DNA of 64,000 nucleotides from assembly GCA_036877525.1 (NCBI GenBank), contig JAZGTH010000032.1:2285501-2349500 (forward strand), read 5' to 3'. Below the pieces are notes generated by a model, which made no database searches, was not told the origin of the DNA, and saw only the letters and a list, made by a program, of their open reading frames with translations. A program made the position numbers and the translations under genes. Positions 26,396 to 38,700 of the stretch are shown piece by piece; the first letter of the stretch is position 1, and each line of letters begins with the position of its first letter. Source of the DNA: Chromobotia macracanthus (taxonomy: Eukaryota > Chordata > Actinopteri > Cypriniformes > Botiidae).

Positions 26396-26763
26396 CAGAC
26401 TCTGGCACTAGCCAGGCACCCAGACTTTATGCGAGTAGTAACAGGGGGTGACAGACGTGCCTGGAGTGGTGCCAGACAACTCAGCAGACAATGTGGTGGT
26501 GGAACAAAAGAAAACAAAAGTTTCTCCACCCAGCCCTAGTGCGGTCACCACCTCATGAAATCAAACAGTCCCACTGTACTTCAGACCACTCATCGCAGGG
26601 TTGCTTAGCATTTTTATTTCTCGAGGGCATCGAAGACTGGGCATCGACTTCCTACAGTTGACTTTATGATGGTACAAAGAACAGCCTCAGTCCGGGGTGG
26701 GGTGGTGTAGGAGCTGCAGTGGGACACCCTTGGCGATAAGCAGACTGGGGGCCAGGACATGGC

Positions 26764-27165
26764 ATGGGGATGGAATCCCCTATGGAAGATGTGCCTGATA
26801 GCCTCTGTCTGCTTCTGGACTGCGAGCAGTCTTCCATGACTTCTGAACCTCTGCATCCACTTCAGGGAAGAAATGCACCAGAGCGGGACAGAACAGGACT
26901 TGGATTTCTCTCTGGACTGGATAGAGGGTTCAGCTCTGAGTCTGACTTAGCGGGAGCAACTCGCATTGAAGGGGGAAGTCCTGCCTCCTCCTCCTGCTCA
27001 GAGCAGCCCACTCTCAGACACAACAATCGACATCCGATCCTCATCCTCACAATGAGAGCACAACCTGACCGTGAATGCTGCCTTAGCATGCTTCTTGCCC
27101 AGGCATGTGACGCAGCAATCATGGCCATTGAACGAGGTCAGGAAGCACCACACCCAAACACATAG
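26764..27165 (+). other. Unrecognised 133-codon open frame in a GC-richer island
   Basis: The longest open frame in the window outside recognised elements. It starts MGMESPMEDVPDSLCLLLD, is Ser/Glu/Arg-rich, and ends AAIMAIERGQEAPHPNT. Base composition is richer than around it. An 88-codon frame also exists on the - strand (27128-26862), so strand is not settled. There is no match I can name and no clear splice partners. It could be an exon relic, a mobile-element piece or chance. Confidence 0.25.
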
Positions 27166-27169
27166 ACAG

Positions 27170-27865
27170 AAAGACATCTTTAAAAAGACACACATCATCC
27201 GTAGGAAGATCTTTTAGAATGTAAAAAGTGCTCTTTGTGAAACCTGGTCTGCCAAAGAGTGGAGGGGAGCTGGTGATCAGCCGGAGGGAGATACCTGCTT
27301 ATAGGTAGGCGTGACTCAGCCCACAACTCCTCCACTTGCCCAGTGCTCACTGGCTTTTCCTCTCGGGCCAATGTTCATTAGCACATTTTTTTACTTGGTG
27401 ATAGACAGTATGCAGACTATGCTATAACTGTGACACTGCTTGTCTGTATTAATTAAAAGTATTTAAACTAATTTAATAGTTGTTTCAATGAAAAAATGGG
27501 TCAGGTGATTGTGCAATCAAAGTAACACTTTTTAAAGTGAAATTCAAAAATTGGTATTTACAATGTAGGTTGTTCTTTTGTAAGCATCATATCTAAGATA
27601 AGCACCAGAAAACCAAAGAACAACACTTAGCAAACATGATAAAACTAAAGGTTGCAACATATAAAGGCACAATACGTAATTTTTGCCACTAGCATTTTTT
27701 AATAACTGTTACATGTGATCACACCCCATTACATGTGATTACAACAGATTCTGCTGCAAACTATAACAAATAATTGTGGTCCATGATGACTGTGCGAAAC
27801 AACAACAGAGTGGCATGCTAGACACTACAACTACTCTGCATTTTATCACTCTGCAAGTCTCTCCC
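27170..27865. other. Intergenic, no gene recognised
   Basis: A GC-richer beginning (to about 27370) may belong with the unexplained island at 26.6-27.2 kb. The rest is AT-rich and featureless. Confidence 0.5.
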
Positions 27866-27868
27866 TGC

Positions 27869-28429
27869 ATCCCAGTTCATACACTATCTATCCTAAATAG
27901 TATTCAAGTTAGTATTAGCATGTCCCAATTCGTAGTATGTTGAAATGAGTATCCCTAAAGTACCCGGATGGTCTGCTATTTCTGGTGAAAATTCAAAGTG
28001 CAGATCCTTGAACACTAATGACTGATATTACCCAAAACTCATAGTAAGAGGGTGATGCTGCACTGAATTAATTAACCAAAAAGGTGACGCTTCAGTTAAT
28101 TCAATTTTAATTCAATTTGAATTTTATAGCATTTTTTACAATGTTACATTGCTTCAAAGCAGCTTTACATTACAAATTAAACTATATAGTAAACATTATA
28201 TAAGAAATAATGAATGAAGAAATACTTAAATGGAAATAGGAGTTAATTGTTAATGATCACGTTTCTAGGCATCAATGGTCATTTTCTCTATGCATTAGTA
28301 TGTCCCAGTACTTGCACACTCTTTTGCACTAAACATTGCATTTAGTGCTATGCACTAAAATGTATATACTTTTCCATAACAAAAAAGTACATACTTTTAG
28401 GGTATAGTATAAGTAGGCAAACTGGGATG
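27869..28429. mobile_element. Inverted-terminal-repeat element (MITE) with a LINE tail inside
   Basis: Ends CATCCCAGTT (27869-27878) and AACTGGGATG (28420-28429) are exact inverted repeats. Sub-terminal motifs also mirror: AGTATGT-rich stretches, and CATACACTATCTATCC against GGGTATAGTATAAGTAGGC. A LINE 3' tail in antisense (28095-28165) is nested inside. The superfamily is not determined. Confidence 0.5.
28095..28260 (-). mobile_element. L2/CR1-type LINE 3' tail
   Basis: On the + strand AATTCAATTTGAATTTTATA then TTTTTTACAATGTTACATTG and CTTCAAAGCAGCTTTACA, the inverted form of the tail shared by the LINE copies in this window. Confidence 0.65.
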
Positions 28430-28769
28430 AAGCAAATGTGTCGCCATGGTTTCTATGGCAATGCAAGCAGAAACCTGGGATAACATGAATATTACATCAT
28501 TGACAGGCGACAAGTGACAAGGAATGGTGCTCATTTAAAATTGCAAACTTTTCTGGACTGACAAATACTTGGAAACATTTGTGATAATGTAGAAAACTGA
28601 ACAAAATATATTACACTGTGTCAATTTGTTTTGGATACTTTAATACAAAAATTGTAGTTTATGTAAGACTGAAAAAAACTACAAATTACATAAAATACTT
28701 GACGAACAAATACAGAAATGCATTTAAATTTAGACAATGTGCTTCTGTGACAGTCAGGAGTGTTCCCTT

Positions 28770-29015
28770 CCCCTACAGTTCATTGAGGCTAATCGATGTT
28801 GAAGCTGATTAGCACCTAGATGGGAGGTTACTGGGGGGAGAGCGTTATGAGGCCAGCAGGAGGTGCTCATGATGTGGTCTGTTTGGGTCCAAATGCCCTG
28901 TATAGTGGCACTGTAAATAAGAACTGTCTTTGGATGTTTAATAAGTATTTTTTACTCTATGGTCATTCAAAGTTCCAGGCTGATTTTTAAAAATAGAAGG
29001 GGTGTTACAGGCATT
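28770..29015 (+). mobile_element. SINE3-like (5S rRNA-derived) SINE, decayed
   Basis: AAGCTGATTAGCACCTAGATGGGAGG resembles the 3' third of 5S rRNA (its internal promoter area). It is followed by GGCCAGCAGGAGGTGCTCA, GGTCTGTTTGGGTCC, TATAGTGGCACTGTAAATAA and TCTTTGGATGTTTAATAAG, the order seen in zebrafish SINE3 copies. It is an old copy, not a 5S gene: the 5' half of 5S is missing or unrecognisable. Confidence 0.65.
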
Positions 29016-29019
29016 CTGA

Positions 29020-31065
29020 TTGTAGATGTTGTGTAGTTGTAGCTACACAGGTATTTGTGACCTTATAAATTGTTTTTATAATTGGCTTTTGAGCCAGTGT
29101 GCATAGTACAAAATGCACCAAAACAATGACATTAGACTTAGTATAGTTAGGCAGAAAAATTAACTCTAAATTAAAACCACAGAATGCCACTCAATATAAT
29201 TCTAATAGATTTAAAACTATGTATTAATTTAAAGAGCTTCTATCTTATTTGGACTTCTTATAAGTTTATACAACTGAATTGTGGATTATTGTGCTAAACT
29301 ATGTGTTATAAACTATGCAACAAATCTAGTTGTTTATTGTAATGTCTCAAACATGGATATAATATTCTTACATTTGTTTTCTACAGATAAGTTAGAAATC
29401 TACAACCACCCCACATTTGGATAGCAAGCATATAGTAAATATTTTAATGTAACTAAAAACAAATGAAAATGTCTTTGAATGTAATATACAGCATATTGCA
29501 TACATTACTTATAATACCAACAAAAATCACCTTGCCCAATAATTGTGGCTGCAGTGGAAGTACATTGGAAAGTGTTACAACCCTCACTGTCTGCTCAGTC
29601 ATGATGTTTCTAGGTTTTACACATGTAGATGAGCAGCCTGTATTCATGTCATGCACATTAAATAAGAAAACCTGCTGATTCAGGTAAGTGTCATTTTAAA
29701 TTCATTAACTTGATAATTTTAGATTATTAACTTTGATTGATCGAATAATGAACCAGACTTGAATTTAAACATTCCTATCTAAAAATATCCATGAAACCTT
29801 TACATTTTTACACACAACATTTGCTTATATGAGCAAAGTCCATGAAACAGTAAAAGGCTACATTCCTAGAAAAATGTGAATTCTAATTATTGATTATTAA
29901 TCGGTTACTACTTTTCTTAAAAGATGCATCTATCTTCAGGGAAAAATGCCTCTCGGCCCACAAAACTGAAAGCAGTATCTCCCACTACGTGCACACTCTA
30001 ATGTGGAGCCAGTGCTCTTATTCCCACTATATCAGCTGTAAAACTTGTCAAACCTGTTGTGTTTGTTTGCTGTTGCCACAGAGATCTGCTTTAATGAGAC
30101 ATATAAAATGCAGGCTGATTTCAACTTTGTTCACTGTCTACATTATGTATGATTTTTATATCCTTTTAATCTGGTGTATTGTAAATGGTGTGTCTTTCAA
30201 TGTTTGAAATTACTTTTGTAGACACAAATATAATTGTGTCAACATATTAATTTCTTTCTAATTTCTTTAATTAGAAAACTAAATGTTTTTTTTTTAAATA
30301 TTGTAAAACTGGATTGCTTGAACCAAATAATGAGTAAAAAGTATGAGACTCAAACATAGATGAAAATTGCTTCAATATTGTTTAAAACGCTTCCTAGGTT
30401 GAGACCTCAAGGAACTGGATGATAAAATGGCAAGTGTACTATTTTGCAAATTCTAGGCAAATTATGACTACATTGAAGATGATAAAATATAACATGGAGT
30501 ATATTAATTCTGGGTGCTTTTAGTCACAAAACAATTTCCACAGTTGCAATTGTGTTATTGGTTTGTGATGGGTTTAATATTATTCTAAATTTGGGAAATA
30601 TAAATAATAAACAAATAAATATAAATAAGAGGAAATGATCCTAAACTTTTGACCAGTAGTGCACTTCCCTGTTAGTGTCATAAAGTAGAACTGTTTTGTT
30701 AATTGGATTTATTGTAATTTCCTTTTGTGTGGTGTATTGATTTATGTATATGTACATTTTGTATTGGGTTTTGCATATTTTGTATGTTATCTTTTCGTCA
30801 TTCCCCCATTGGACTGATAAATATAATCAGTTGTTAAGAGTAACAGGTGGGCATGGACCGGTTGATACATTTTTTTTTTTTATCTGCATGTTTTTAGAGT
30901 CATTGCCATGGGTACTACAATTGTAATGGTCCTTCTATGTGTTGTAAATTATTTGCTGTGTAGGGGTATTTAAATTTAATGTGAGTAGCAGTGATTATTG
31001 TTTTTATGCACTAGTATGCACTAGTAGTCTTCAACTCGACTGCAATACTGGCAGTGTTGTCCCTT
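29020..31065. other. Intergenic, AT-rich, no gene recognised
   Basis: Frames of 60-105 codons occur but none has a recognisable motif or splice context. Confidence 0.5.
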
Positions 31066-31069
31066 TTCT

Positions 31070-31513
31070 TTTAGGAATGGTAAAGGAGAACCCAACTACA
31101 GATCAGCTATTAAACTAAAATTAAACTTAATTGAAATAAAAATCCCACAAGGGGGATAACATGAACCAAAACAAGACTAGATAGATACATATATAGGACA
31201 GCAAACAAGGCATGTAACAAGGGCAGATAGGTGGGGGGAATGGACTAATGAAGGGATTGATAATGAAGAAACGAGGGCGGGGTCAAGACATGAGACAGGA
31301 GAGCACATGGCACAAAGTAAACAAACAATGGCCATGTGCTTCTACAGATCACAAAGACACAGAGCATGATCTAGATCCTGACTCCAAGAAACAAGAACGA
31401 AGACAAGGATTGAGTCAGGATCCAAACATCATGCTCTGACACAAAACACAGGGCTGTTAGGATCCTGGCAATAGAATCTAGAATTCTCAAAACAAGAAGC
31501 CAGGACCTTGACA
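31070..31513 (-). mobile_element. LTR of a gypsy-type retrotransposon, decayed
   Basis: On the - strand it starts TGTCAAGGTCCTGGCTTC at 31513 and runs parallel to the solo LTR at 42360-42967: shared GTGTCAGAGCATG, TCTTGTTTCTTGGAGT, AAGCACATGGC and a CCCGCCC box. It is shorter than the other copy and its distal end near 31070 is approximate. Confidence 0.65.
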
Positions 31514-32746
31514 TTTTCTCTTTTAATCAGCGTGTTGTGTGCTCTTGATGGGAATGCTGTGGGGACTGAGTTAATAAGATGCTTGCCTGGTCCAATATTT
31601 GCAGATGGACAGTTCTGGCCAACAATATTGAGGCAAGGACTTTTCTTATGGTGTTGTCACTATTTCACTATGTTTTAATGTAATAAAGAGTTTTGTATAT
31701 GCAATGGTTGTGTGAGTGGCTGATATTTTGCGCCTCCCCATAGGCTACTTCGTGTTTGTAAGAGTGTTTGAATATTTTGAGTTTCCTGGGATCTCAGTTT
31801 TTAATGCAGGTGGCGTGCAACCCACAACCTTGTGGGTTGCTTCCATGTTACACTAGCATAAAGGTCTTTTCATAGACATGTATAAATACATACAGGACCT
31901 GCATATAAACAGAATGCATTATTATTGATCAGGTAAGACAAGCTTCAGTAGTTTTGATGGTATACGATAAATCATATTTGTGATGATTCATTAAACAGAA
32001 TCAGGGATATCCTGTATGAAGTAAGGTTTGATAAAGATTTAAATCTTTGTCAAGGCTTTGATTTAATCATGACTTAGCATATAACTAAGACTATGACAGA
32101 TTACAAGCTAAACCACTGACCACTGTGGTGCTTTATGTGGCAGTGGAACTACATTAGGAGTCAAGAAACTGAATGGATAATGGTGAAAGTGCATTTCTCT
32201 GGTTTGTGGACGGTCTTGGGTTAGTTTTATACAGGTGGTGGGGGGGAGGTTAGTTTTATACAGGTTTATACCAACCTCCTAAAAGTAACCCAGAGGTAAC
32301 ACACGCTTGTGGTGAAAACATGAAGGTATTTTCAATAGATCACCAGGTATACTTAGGTATTCTCAATAGGCTTTTTTCTGCCTCACATTTGGCATCACAG
32401 AGTAATTCCATGGGTCTGGTTAAATCATGCTTGTGTTTCAGTGTCAGGGTATAGGGTTATCAGAGAGTGCAGGCAAGAGTAGCTTCTGCCCCAGTAAGTA
32501 ATCAATAAATTATTTAATTCCACAGGGTATGATTAGCTTAATTGTTTTTCTAAATCTATTTCACCCATTTACTGTAGGACTTGAACACAGCCATGTGTAA
32601 GATAACATCACATGTTAAAATTTCTGGCACAATAATGACTCACAATATATCATGGATAGGCCATAGGTGCTTGATGATGATTAATAAACTATAAGTAATC
32701 ATAACAGAAATGTCACCAACATGGTTACTTGTATATAACGAGCAGC

Positions 32747-32803
<57 letters not shown>

Positions 32804-34140
32804 TGTTATATTTTAAAACATTGCCGGGATTTGACTGTACTTATTGGTTAAAAAATTTGTTCAAACTGACATGATTTCCAGCTGTAAAAAGTTTCACTCC
32901 AAATTGCAAAAACATTTTTTTGCAGAACAACAACTGAAACAGTTTTTCTGTTGTTTTAAATATTTATACAATGATCCTAAAATATAACTCATTCTTATTT
33001 CTCATTCTTAGCCACTAGTTTTCATTCTTCAAAATTAGTTGTTTTCAAATGTCACCTAGACACTGCACATTGAAATACTTCACACATGACCAAGGAGTTC
33101 AAGCAACAGAAGCATAAATACAATTCTTCTACCATAGAAAACCCCAATGTTGCCTGTGGAATCACTTCTAAGGATATACTTCAAAATAAATTATGATATA
33201 ACTATTGGTCCCAAGCAATCGTTGGGCAGTTTTAGCCGCCTCCAATTTTACTATTTTTGAGTCAGATCAAGTGCTGCAAAATTAGCATTGCTGTCCCGAA
33301 TTAGCATCATCACTGCAGTGAACTCCATCACTCCATAACTCCAACACACAAAACAGGAAAAGACTTGGCGCAGAGAGACTTTTATGTGTATACCAAGTAT
33401 ACATCAAATTTGCAGCTTTTGAAAGATAATGAAAATAATTATTGCTGCTTTTTAACTAATCAATGACATTTTTTGTGACCTTACATGTCACCTGAAATGT
33501 ATGCATTTGACTGGAGGCAAGTGTCATTTTCTCACCCTGATCATAGTCATAAGCTTACACTGTAATGAGCTTATTGTTCTTAATCTAAAGTAAAGCATGT
33601 GAACAAAACTTTTAAATTAAAGTGTAATGGCAATCCCACGTCTATACTTCAACCCAGAAAATAAAAAACATAAGTCAGCAAAATAATAATGTACCCCAAA
33701 ATAACAACTCTACTAATCATATATTCACCCCCATAATATTTAAAATACATATGACTTTCTTTAGTTTTTACACCCAGAAAGATTTACGGCAGAATGTTAT
33801 AGTTGTATAGTTAAAATAAATGGTAACTGACACTATCAAGCTCCAAAAATGACAAAAACACCAACACTCTCTACATTGTAGAGACATTATGTAAGATTTA
33901 CTGCCATTATACCAAAGGCTATTTGTTCTTGACATGTTACCATGTTATCATTCTATCGTGCTATTATTTCACTATTACTATTAGATTACTAACATCTACA
34001 ATTTATTACATGATTTAAGAAAACTTGAAACCAAACGTCATAAGACAGCACAGACATTCTGCATAACTTTTTATGTTCCACTGAAGCAAGCCACTGAGAA
34101 CAAGACTTATACACAAGATGTTTTTGAAGACTATACAGTG
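31514..34140. other. Intergenic, no gene recognised
   Basis: Holds an (AT)n tract at 32750-32798 and otherwise AT-rich DNA. Confidence 0.5.
32750..32798. repeat. (AT)n microsatellite
   Basis: About 24 uninterrupted AT units. Confidence 0.92.
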
Positions 34141-34145
34141 ATTAA

Positions 34146-34915
34146 AAGGAAGAAATGTGGATGGCACTCACTTCGATCACTGTAGCTGAAGCTGCTCTTT
34201 AGGCTACTTTTCCTGCTGTTCCATGTCTCATTTCCACCATCTCGCTGTAGCTCATTTGACCTGATCTGTGCCTCTTTTTGCTCTTGCATGTACTGATGCA
34301 AATGATCTCTCGCACAATCCTGCACTCGGCCTCCTGCTCCTCCATGTTGTGCTCTTGCACAATATCCAAGATCAGCTAACTGCTCTCTCGTGACTGTCGC
34401 AAGAACATGGAGTCTGAGTTGCACTTTGCCAGTTCATTGATCTCGAACTCAGAGAAGACCTCCATAAGCTTCCATGTGATGAGTTTGTCCACATCCTCTG
34501 CATTGTCACCATCAATAAAGTCTTCCTGTAAGCTGCTGAAATAGGTCGGACTGTCCATCTCAATTTTTCAACTGGAAAAAGTTGAAAAAAGTTTTCCACC
34601 TGTGTAATGACGGCTGACATGTCACTCAAAATCAGACAGGGCAAATGCTGGCATATACGGTACAGTCCACAGTCCTAACCCTAAGTCAGAACACTACAAA
34701 AGCTCCTGCAGCTAGCCACAAAAGTGCAAGGCCCACACATACAGGTCCTTAAACCTTAAGGACCTGTATGTTTCTCTGGCTTTTCTCTGGCAGGAAGAAA
34801 GCAGGCTGTCTCCAGCCCAGTGGTATTGCCATTAGCATCCTTGTGACAGACTTTGTGGCACGCTCCACAGGGCTGGATTCCAATATCCACTGGTTCGACA
34901 TAACACTCTTGGTTT
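34146..34915 (-). pseudogene. kdf1: kdf1-like exon remnant (keratinocyte differentiation factor 1)
   Basis: Reading - strand at 34558-34376 gives ...WKLMEVFSEFEINELAKCNSDSMFL, which parallels human KDF1 (KKLTELFSVHQIDELAKC...). An in-frame TAG follows, then in the same frame LILDIVQEHNMEEQEAECRI and EIICISTCKSKK, again KDF1-like. The segment before the exon end (GNETWNSRKSSLKSSFSYSDR) is in another frame, and a plausible GTGAGT donor follows near 34170. Upstream pieces (CGACHKVCHKDANGN, 34870-34820; YMPAFALSDFE near 34650) are weaker matches. KDF1 promotes epidermal differentiation, and mammalian KDF1 lies next to NUDC, which supports the call. The stop and frame changes argue for a dead copy; sequencing error is the alternative. 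The ends are approximate. Confidence 0.6.
34737..34771. repeat. Perfect 16-bp hairpin inside the kdf1-like remnant
   Basis: ACATACAGGTCCTTAA (34737-34752), loop ACC, exact reverse complement 34756-34771. Confidence 0.85.
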
Positions 34916-35529
34916 GAACATTATCTGCCTAAATGCCAAAATTACAGAGCTATCCTACATTTCCTCAAGTTTTGGTGTTTGTTTTTTTGGCCGTTGTTAG
35001 TATAAATAAGATAGCATTTTGTAGACAAGTATTTTGCATTACTAAAAAATGCACTGATGAACAACAGCATCAGTAAAGAAGAATAGGTTTTCACGTTCCT
35101 TTGGTAGGTAGAAGCATATTACACTGCAATAGCTATCTATTTGGAGCAGATGTGTTTCTATATTTAGAACAGAGGCAGGCAACTCAAACTGTCATTCTTA
35201 CAGTATACAAATATCAACTTGGTATTTTTATATTACAAAAAATTAATTACATTTATAAAGAACATTACATTACATTTAGGCAACTTACAAGGTAAGGAAA
35301 ACAAAGAAGCGATAAATCATAGGGAGGAGGAACTGCTTATTAAATTTATTTCTCTCCAAACTATATCATTTGTAAAATTTTAAAAGACAATTTACAACTA
35401 TACAGTTTCAGAGACAACGAATAATAAACTGTAGTAAACTTGAAATATTACTTAAAAATATTAAGCATTAAGCATTCTCGTAACTTTGACTAATGTTATC
35501 TAAAGGTTCTCTCAAAGTTATCAAAAAAT

Positions 35530-35720
35530 GTTCTTACAATAACGTTAGTACAATGTTTCCTTAACGTTATCTGCCATTGATAGATGTTCTAAAAACGTTA
35601 GCATGAAAATGTTATTATTGCGTTGTTAGTGGAACATTTAAAAACGTTAGCATAAAAACATTATCATTGCATTGTCAGTGGAACGTTTTAAAAAGTAAGC
35701 ATAAAAACTAATAATTTTAT
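35530..35720. repeat. Tandem AACGTTAGCAT-type repeat
   Basis: About three diverged copies of a unit near 55 bases carrying (T/A)AAAAACGTTAGCATAAAAA and GTTAGTGGAAC. This pattern is frequent in cyprinid DNA. Confidence 0.6.
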
Positions 35721-38700
35721 ATAAATTTAAATATGTTTTTTAACGTGGTAGGATGGGCATGGTTGTAGACAGTATGTGCGTATCAAACACAGTGGGACAA
35801 ATGGACAACTAATTCAGAGAGACAGTTGATTGTATGAATAAAATACTATCACAAAACGTAACATAGATGCAACAAGCTGAGTTGTTAACGCCTGTTGTCA
35901 CGCATTAACAGCAAAGACAACAATCACTTTAAAAGACTGTGTTGTATTATTTTGGAGCAGAGTTATTGCATTATTCTTCCTCTTCAAGCACCTTATTTTG
36001 CTATCAGTGTAGTTTATATATCTTGTTTAATCCACATAGCTTTTATTCTCTTTGTTGTCCGTGTAGTGCGAGTTACAGAAAGATTAAAAGGCCATTGTGC
36101 TTTATGTTTCTCTGAATGATGCAGTCAACCAGCACAGGAGAGAATGATCTCCAACTTTTTATCTGTCTGAAAGGCGTAATACCACACTATAACGCATCTG
36201 TTTGGTGTTGGAAGATCGGCTGTGCCTAACTGAAAATGCAGTTGGAGTCTTGACTTTACCCCCTATATTAAGGGCTAAAATAGAGGACTGACAACAGTAT
36301 TCTGCTGCGGGGCGCACCCCGCACTTTGACAACCTCTGCTGTATACAGTAATCAAAATTTCCTTATGCCTGGAACAACCGGGAATCTACAGCAGACAATA
36401 TTAATCTACTGCAAATTAATATACAATTCTGAACATTTATGCAAGAAACCTAAGTAACTAAGTGTTTTGAGGAAGGACAGGTTCCTTGAACACTGTAAAT
36501 GTTTAAAAAATATCCACCAATTTGAAGCAGTTGTATTTATTTTACAGCAAACAATGGTAACTGCTCCTAAATTAAGCTTATTAAGTTTCACTCCCCAAAA
36601 CGTGATTGGGCACTGTTGGCCGAGACCTGCAGCTATTTTTTTTCTGAAAGTCACAATTAAAATATGGAATTAGAAAAGTGTTGCATTTTTAATTAAACTT
36701 AGTATATAACTGCTGGAAAAAGTAGGAGAAAATCTCCAGATAACACCTTTGCCAAATTCATTTGCAATGGTGATTATTTTATGAGTTACAGTGGATTGGC
36801 TCTGGACTTTTTTGTAACAATGATGTTGTGGAACTGAAGAGCTAACAGGTGTCTGTACATAGTGCTCTTGCTTTTGGTCAAAGTACCTTAGAGGCACCAC
36901 TATTAGATAAAGAACCAACATTATCACCAGAAGCTTATTGGTTCTGGAGGTTACCAAAGCTGCTTTTGCCCCACTTATTAAGCCTTACATTGATCTCAGA
37001 GTCAGCAACAGACGTTTTAATAGCACACAGTCTTGATTCACTCAAACCAAGGCCACTTGGTTTATTTTTTGTTTCCTTAAAAGAGGAGAAGACCTGATAG
37101 CCACCTTGGGGTGAGCTGGCATAAGTGCCAGGGGTTGGCTGGACATTTCTGCAATTTTGATTGGCATTAAAAGACTAGTATTGATGGGTATTCTGAATGG
37201 AAGCAAACATTAGCCCATGCTCTGGAAAGCTAGGTTGTGGTTTGAAGCAACTTGTGACATTAGATTGTGTGTTTGGGGATTTTGAGCCCCAAAATTGTGA
37301 TTGGTTGACTACCACTCAGAATTATAGACAGGAGATCAACTTCTGAATGAGTCACGAGTATTGTAGGTTTCATGAAATTTTCTGGGGTGCCAAACATTTT
37401 CATAAGAGTAATGAAGTGATTTAATACTTTCAGTACTTTCAGGGGCACTCAGAAGTATTTCATCTGAGCTGGCACCTGAGCTGAGCCAACATTTTTTCTA
37501 CAATCACTTCCAGATGAATTGGGGGCTTATGGTCAGCATTGTGTTGACCTCCCTCATGGAATAGTAATGATTCATTCCATGACTTACTAAGGTTTGACTG
37601 GATTAATAGGCAACATATTGATTGGTGTCAACATTACTTGGAACTCCAAATGGTTCTACAGAATTTGGATGCTTATTGTAGCTCCTAAGACCTTAAGTAT
37701 TTGTACTACCCAGTAATACAAAAACTGGCCCTGATCTAACAATTGATAACCTTGCTTCTGTATACTTAAGCCCCTCATGAGAGGGTTTTCTGATGAAGAG
37801 CCATTCGGATGTAAAAACTGATTTGAGGAAGTTAACAGGGCCTATTTTGGTCCTGTTGCAAGTGTGTCTGTAGTAAGTTGAGGTTTAAACTCTAAATGGC
37901 CCAAGTCATGTTCAGGAGCCTGCACTGAGGTTTAAATATTATCCAGATTGTCACTTTCAGCATGAGTTTGACAATCTTTTATATTCAATCCCTTTTATCA
38001 ATTACTTTATATTTGGGTCTTTTATATTTGATTCCTCAATCAATCTCTCTTTTGATAAGTATCATAACATATATGGGTATCTTATCAACAAAAAAAAATT
38101 ACATTTAAAAGCTTGAGATTATCTACAGATTTCTGTAAGTCAGCTTTAGCTTTTGTACCCACAACATTAGTCAGCCAAAGGCCTTCTCTCAAAAATCTGA
38201 TTTAAAATTGAGACCAAGTCAGCTTTTAGCTTTTATACCACAAACAGAATCCGGAGCACATTTTAGATCACCTACAAACCCTAGAAACTAATCAGCCAGT
38301 AACTACAACCACTTCATGTGAGAAGTTCTGCTTTCTCTGACTCAACCCTCATCGGGAATCTCTTAAAGACTCAATGCCTCACCATTAACCAATCTAGATT
38401 TCTAAAGAAAGGCTTCTAATGCATCAACCTCAAGCAGTACCTTAAGCAGGTATGAAAGCCATTAATGCAGTGTAGCGCACAGCACTCCCTCATACACACA
38501 CAGCTCTGACAATTTTTCATTCCCATCAGTACTTATGCCAGTTGTTTAGCCAAAGCTGTCTTCTTAGGCTGACCGGGATGCTCAAATAAAGCACGCTTTG
38601 ACAGCACCACACTTTCCAAAGGAATCAGCCTAATGGAAAACTATTCTAACATCAAAAATGTTTCGCCTTTAAGATATCCTCTGCTAAGAGTGAGAAAAAA

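Noticed and set aside
28770..28810. A 5S rRNA gene
   Set aside because: Only a diverged 3' part of 5S is present and it continues into SINE3-type sequence.
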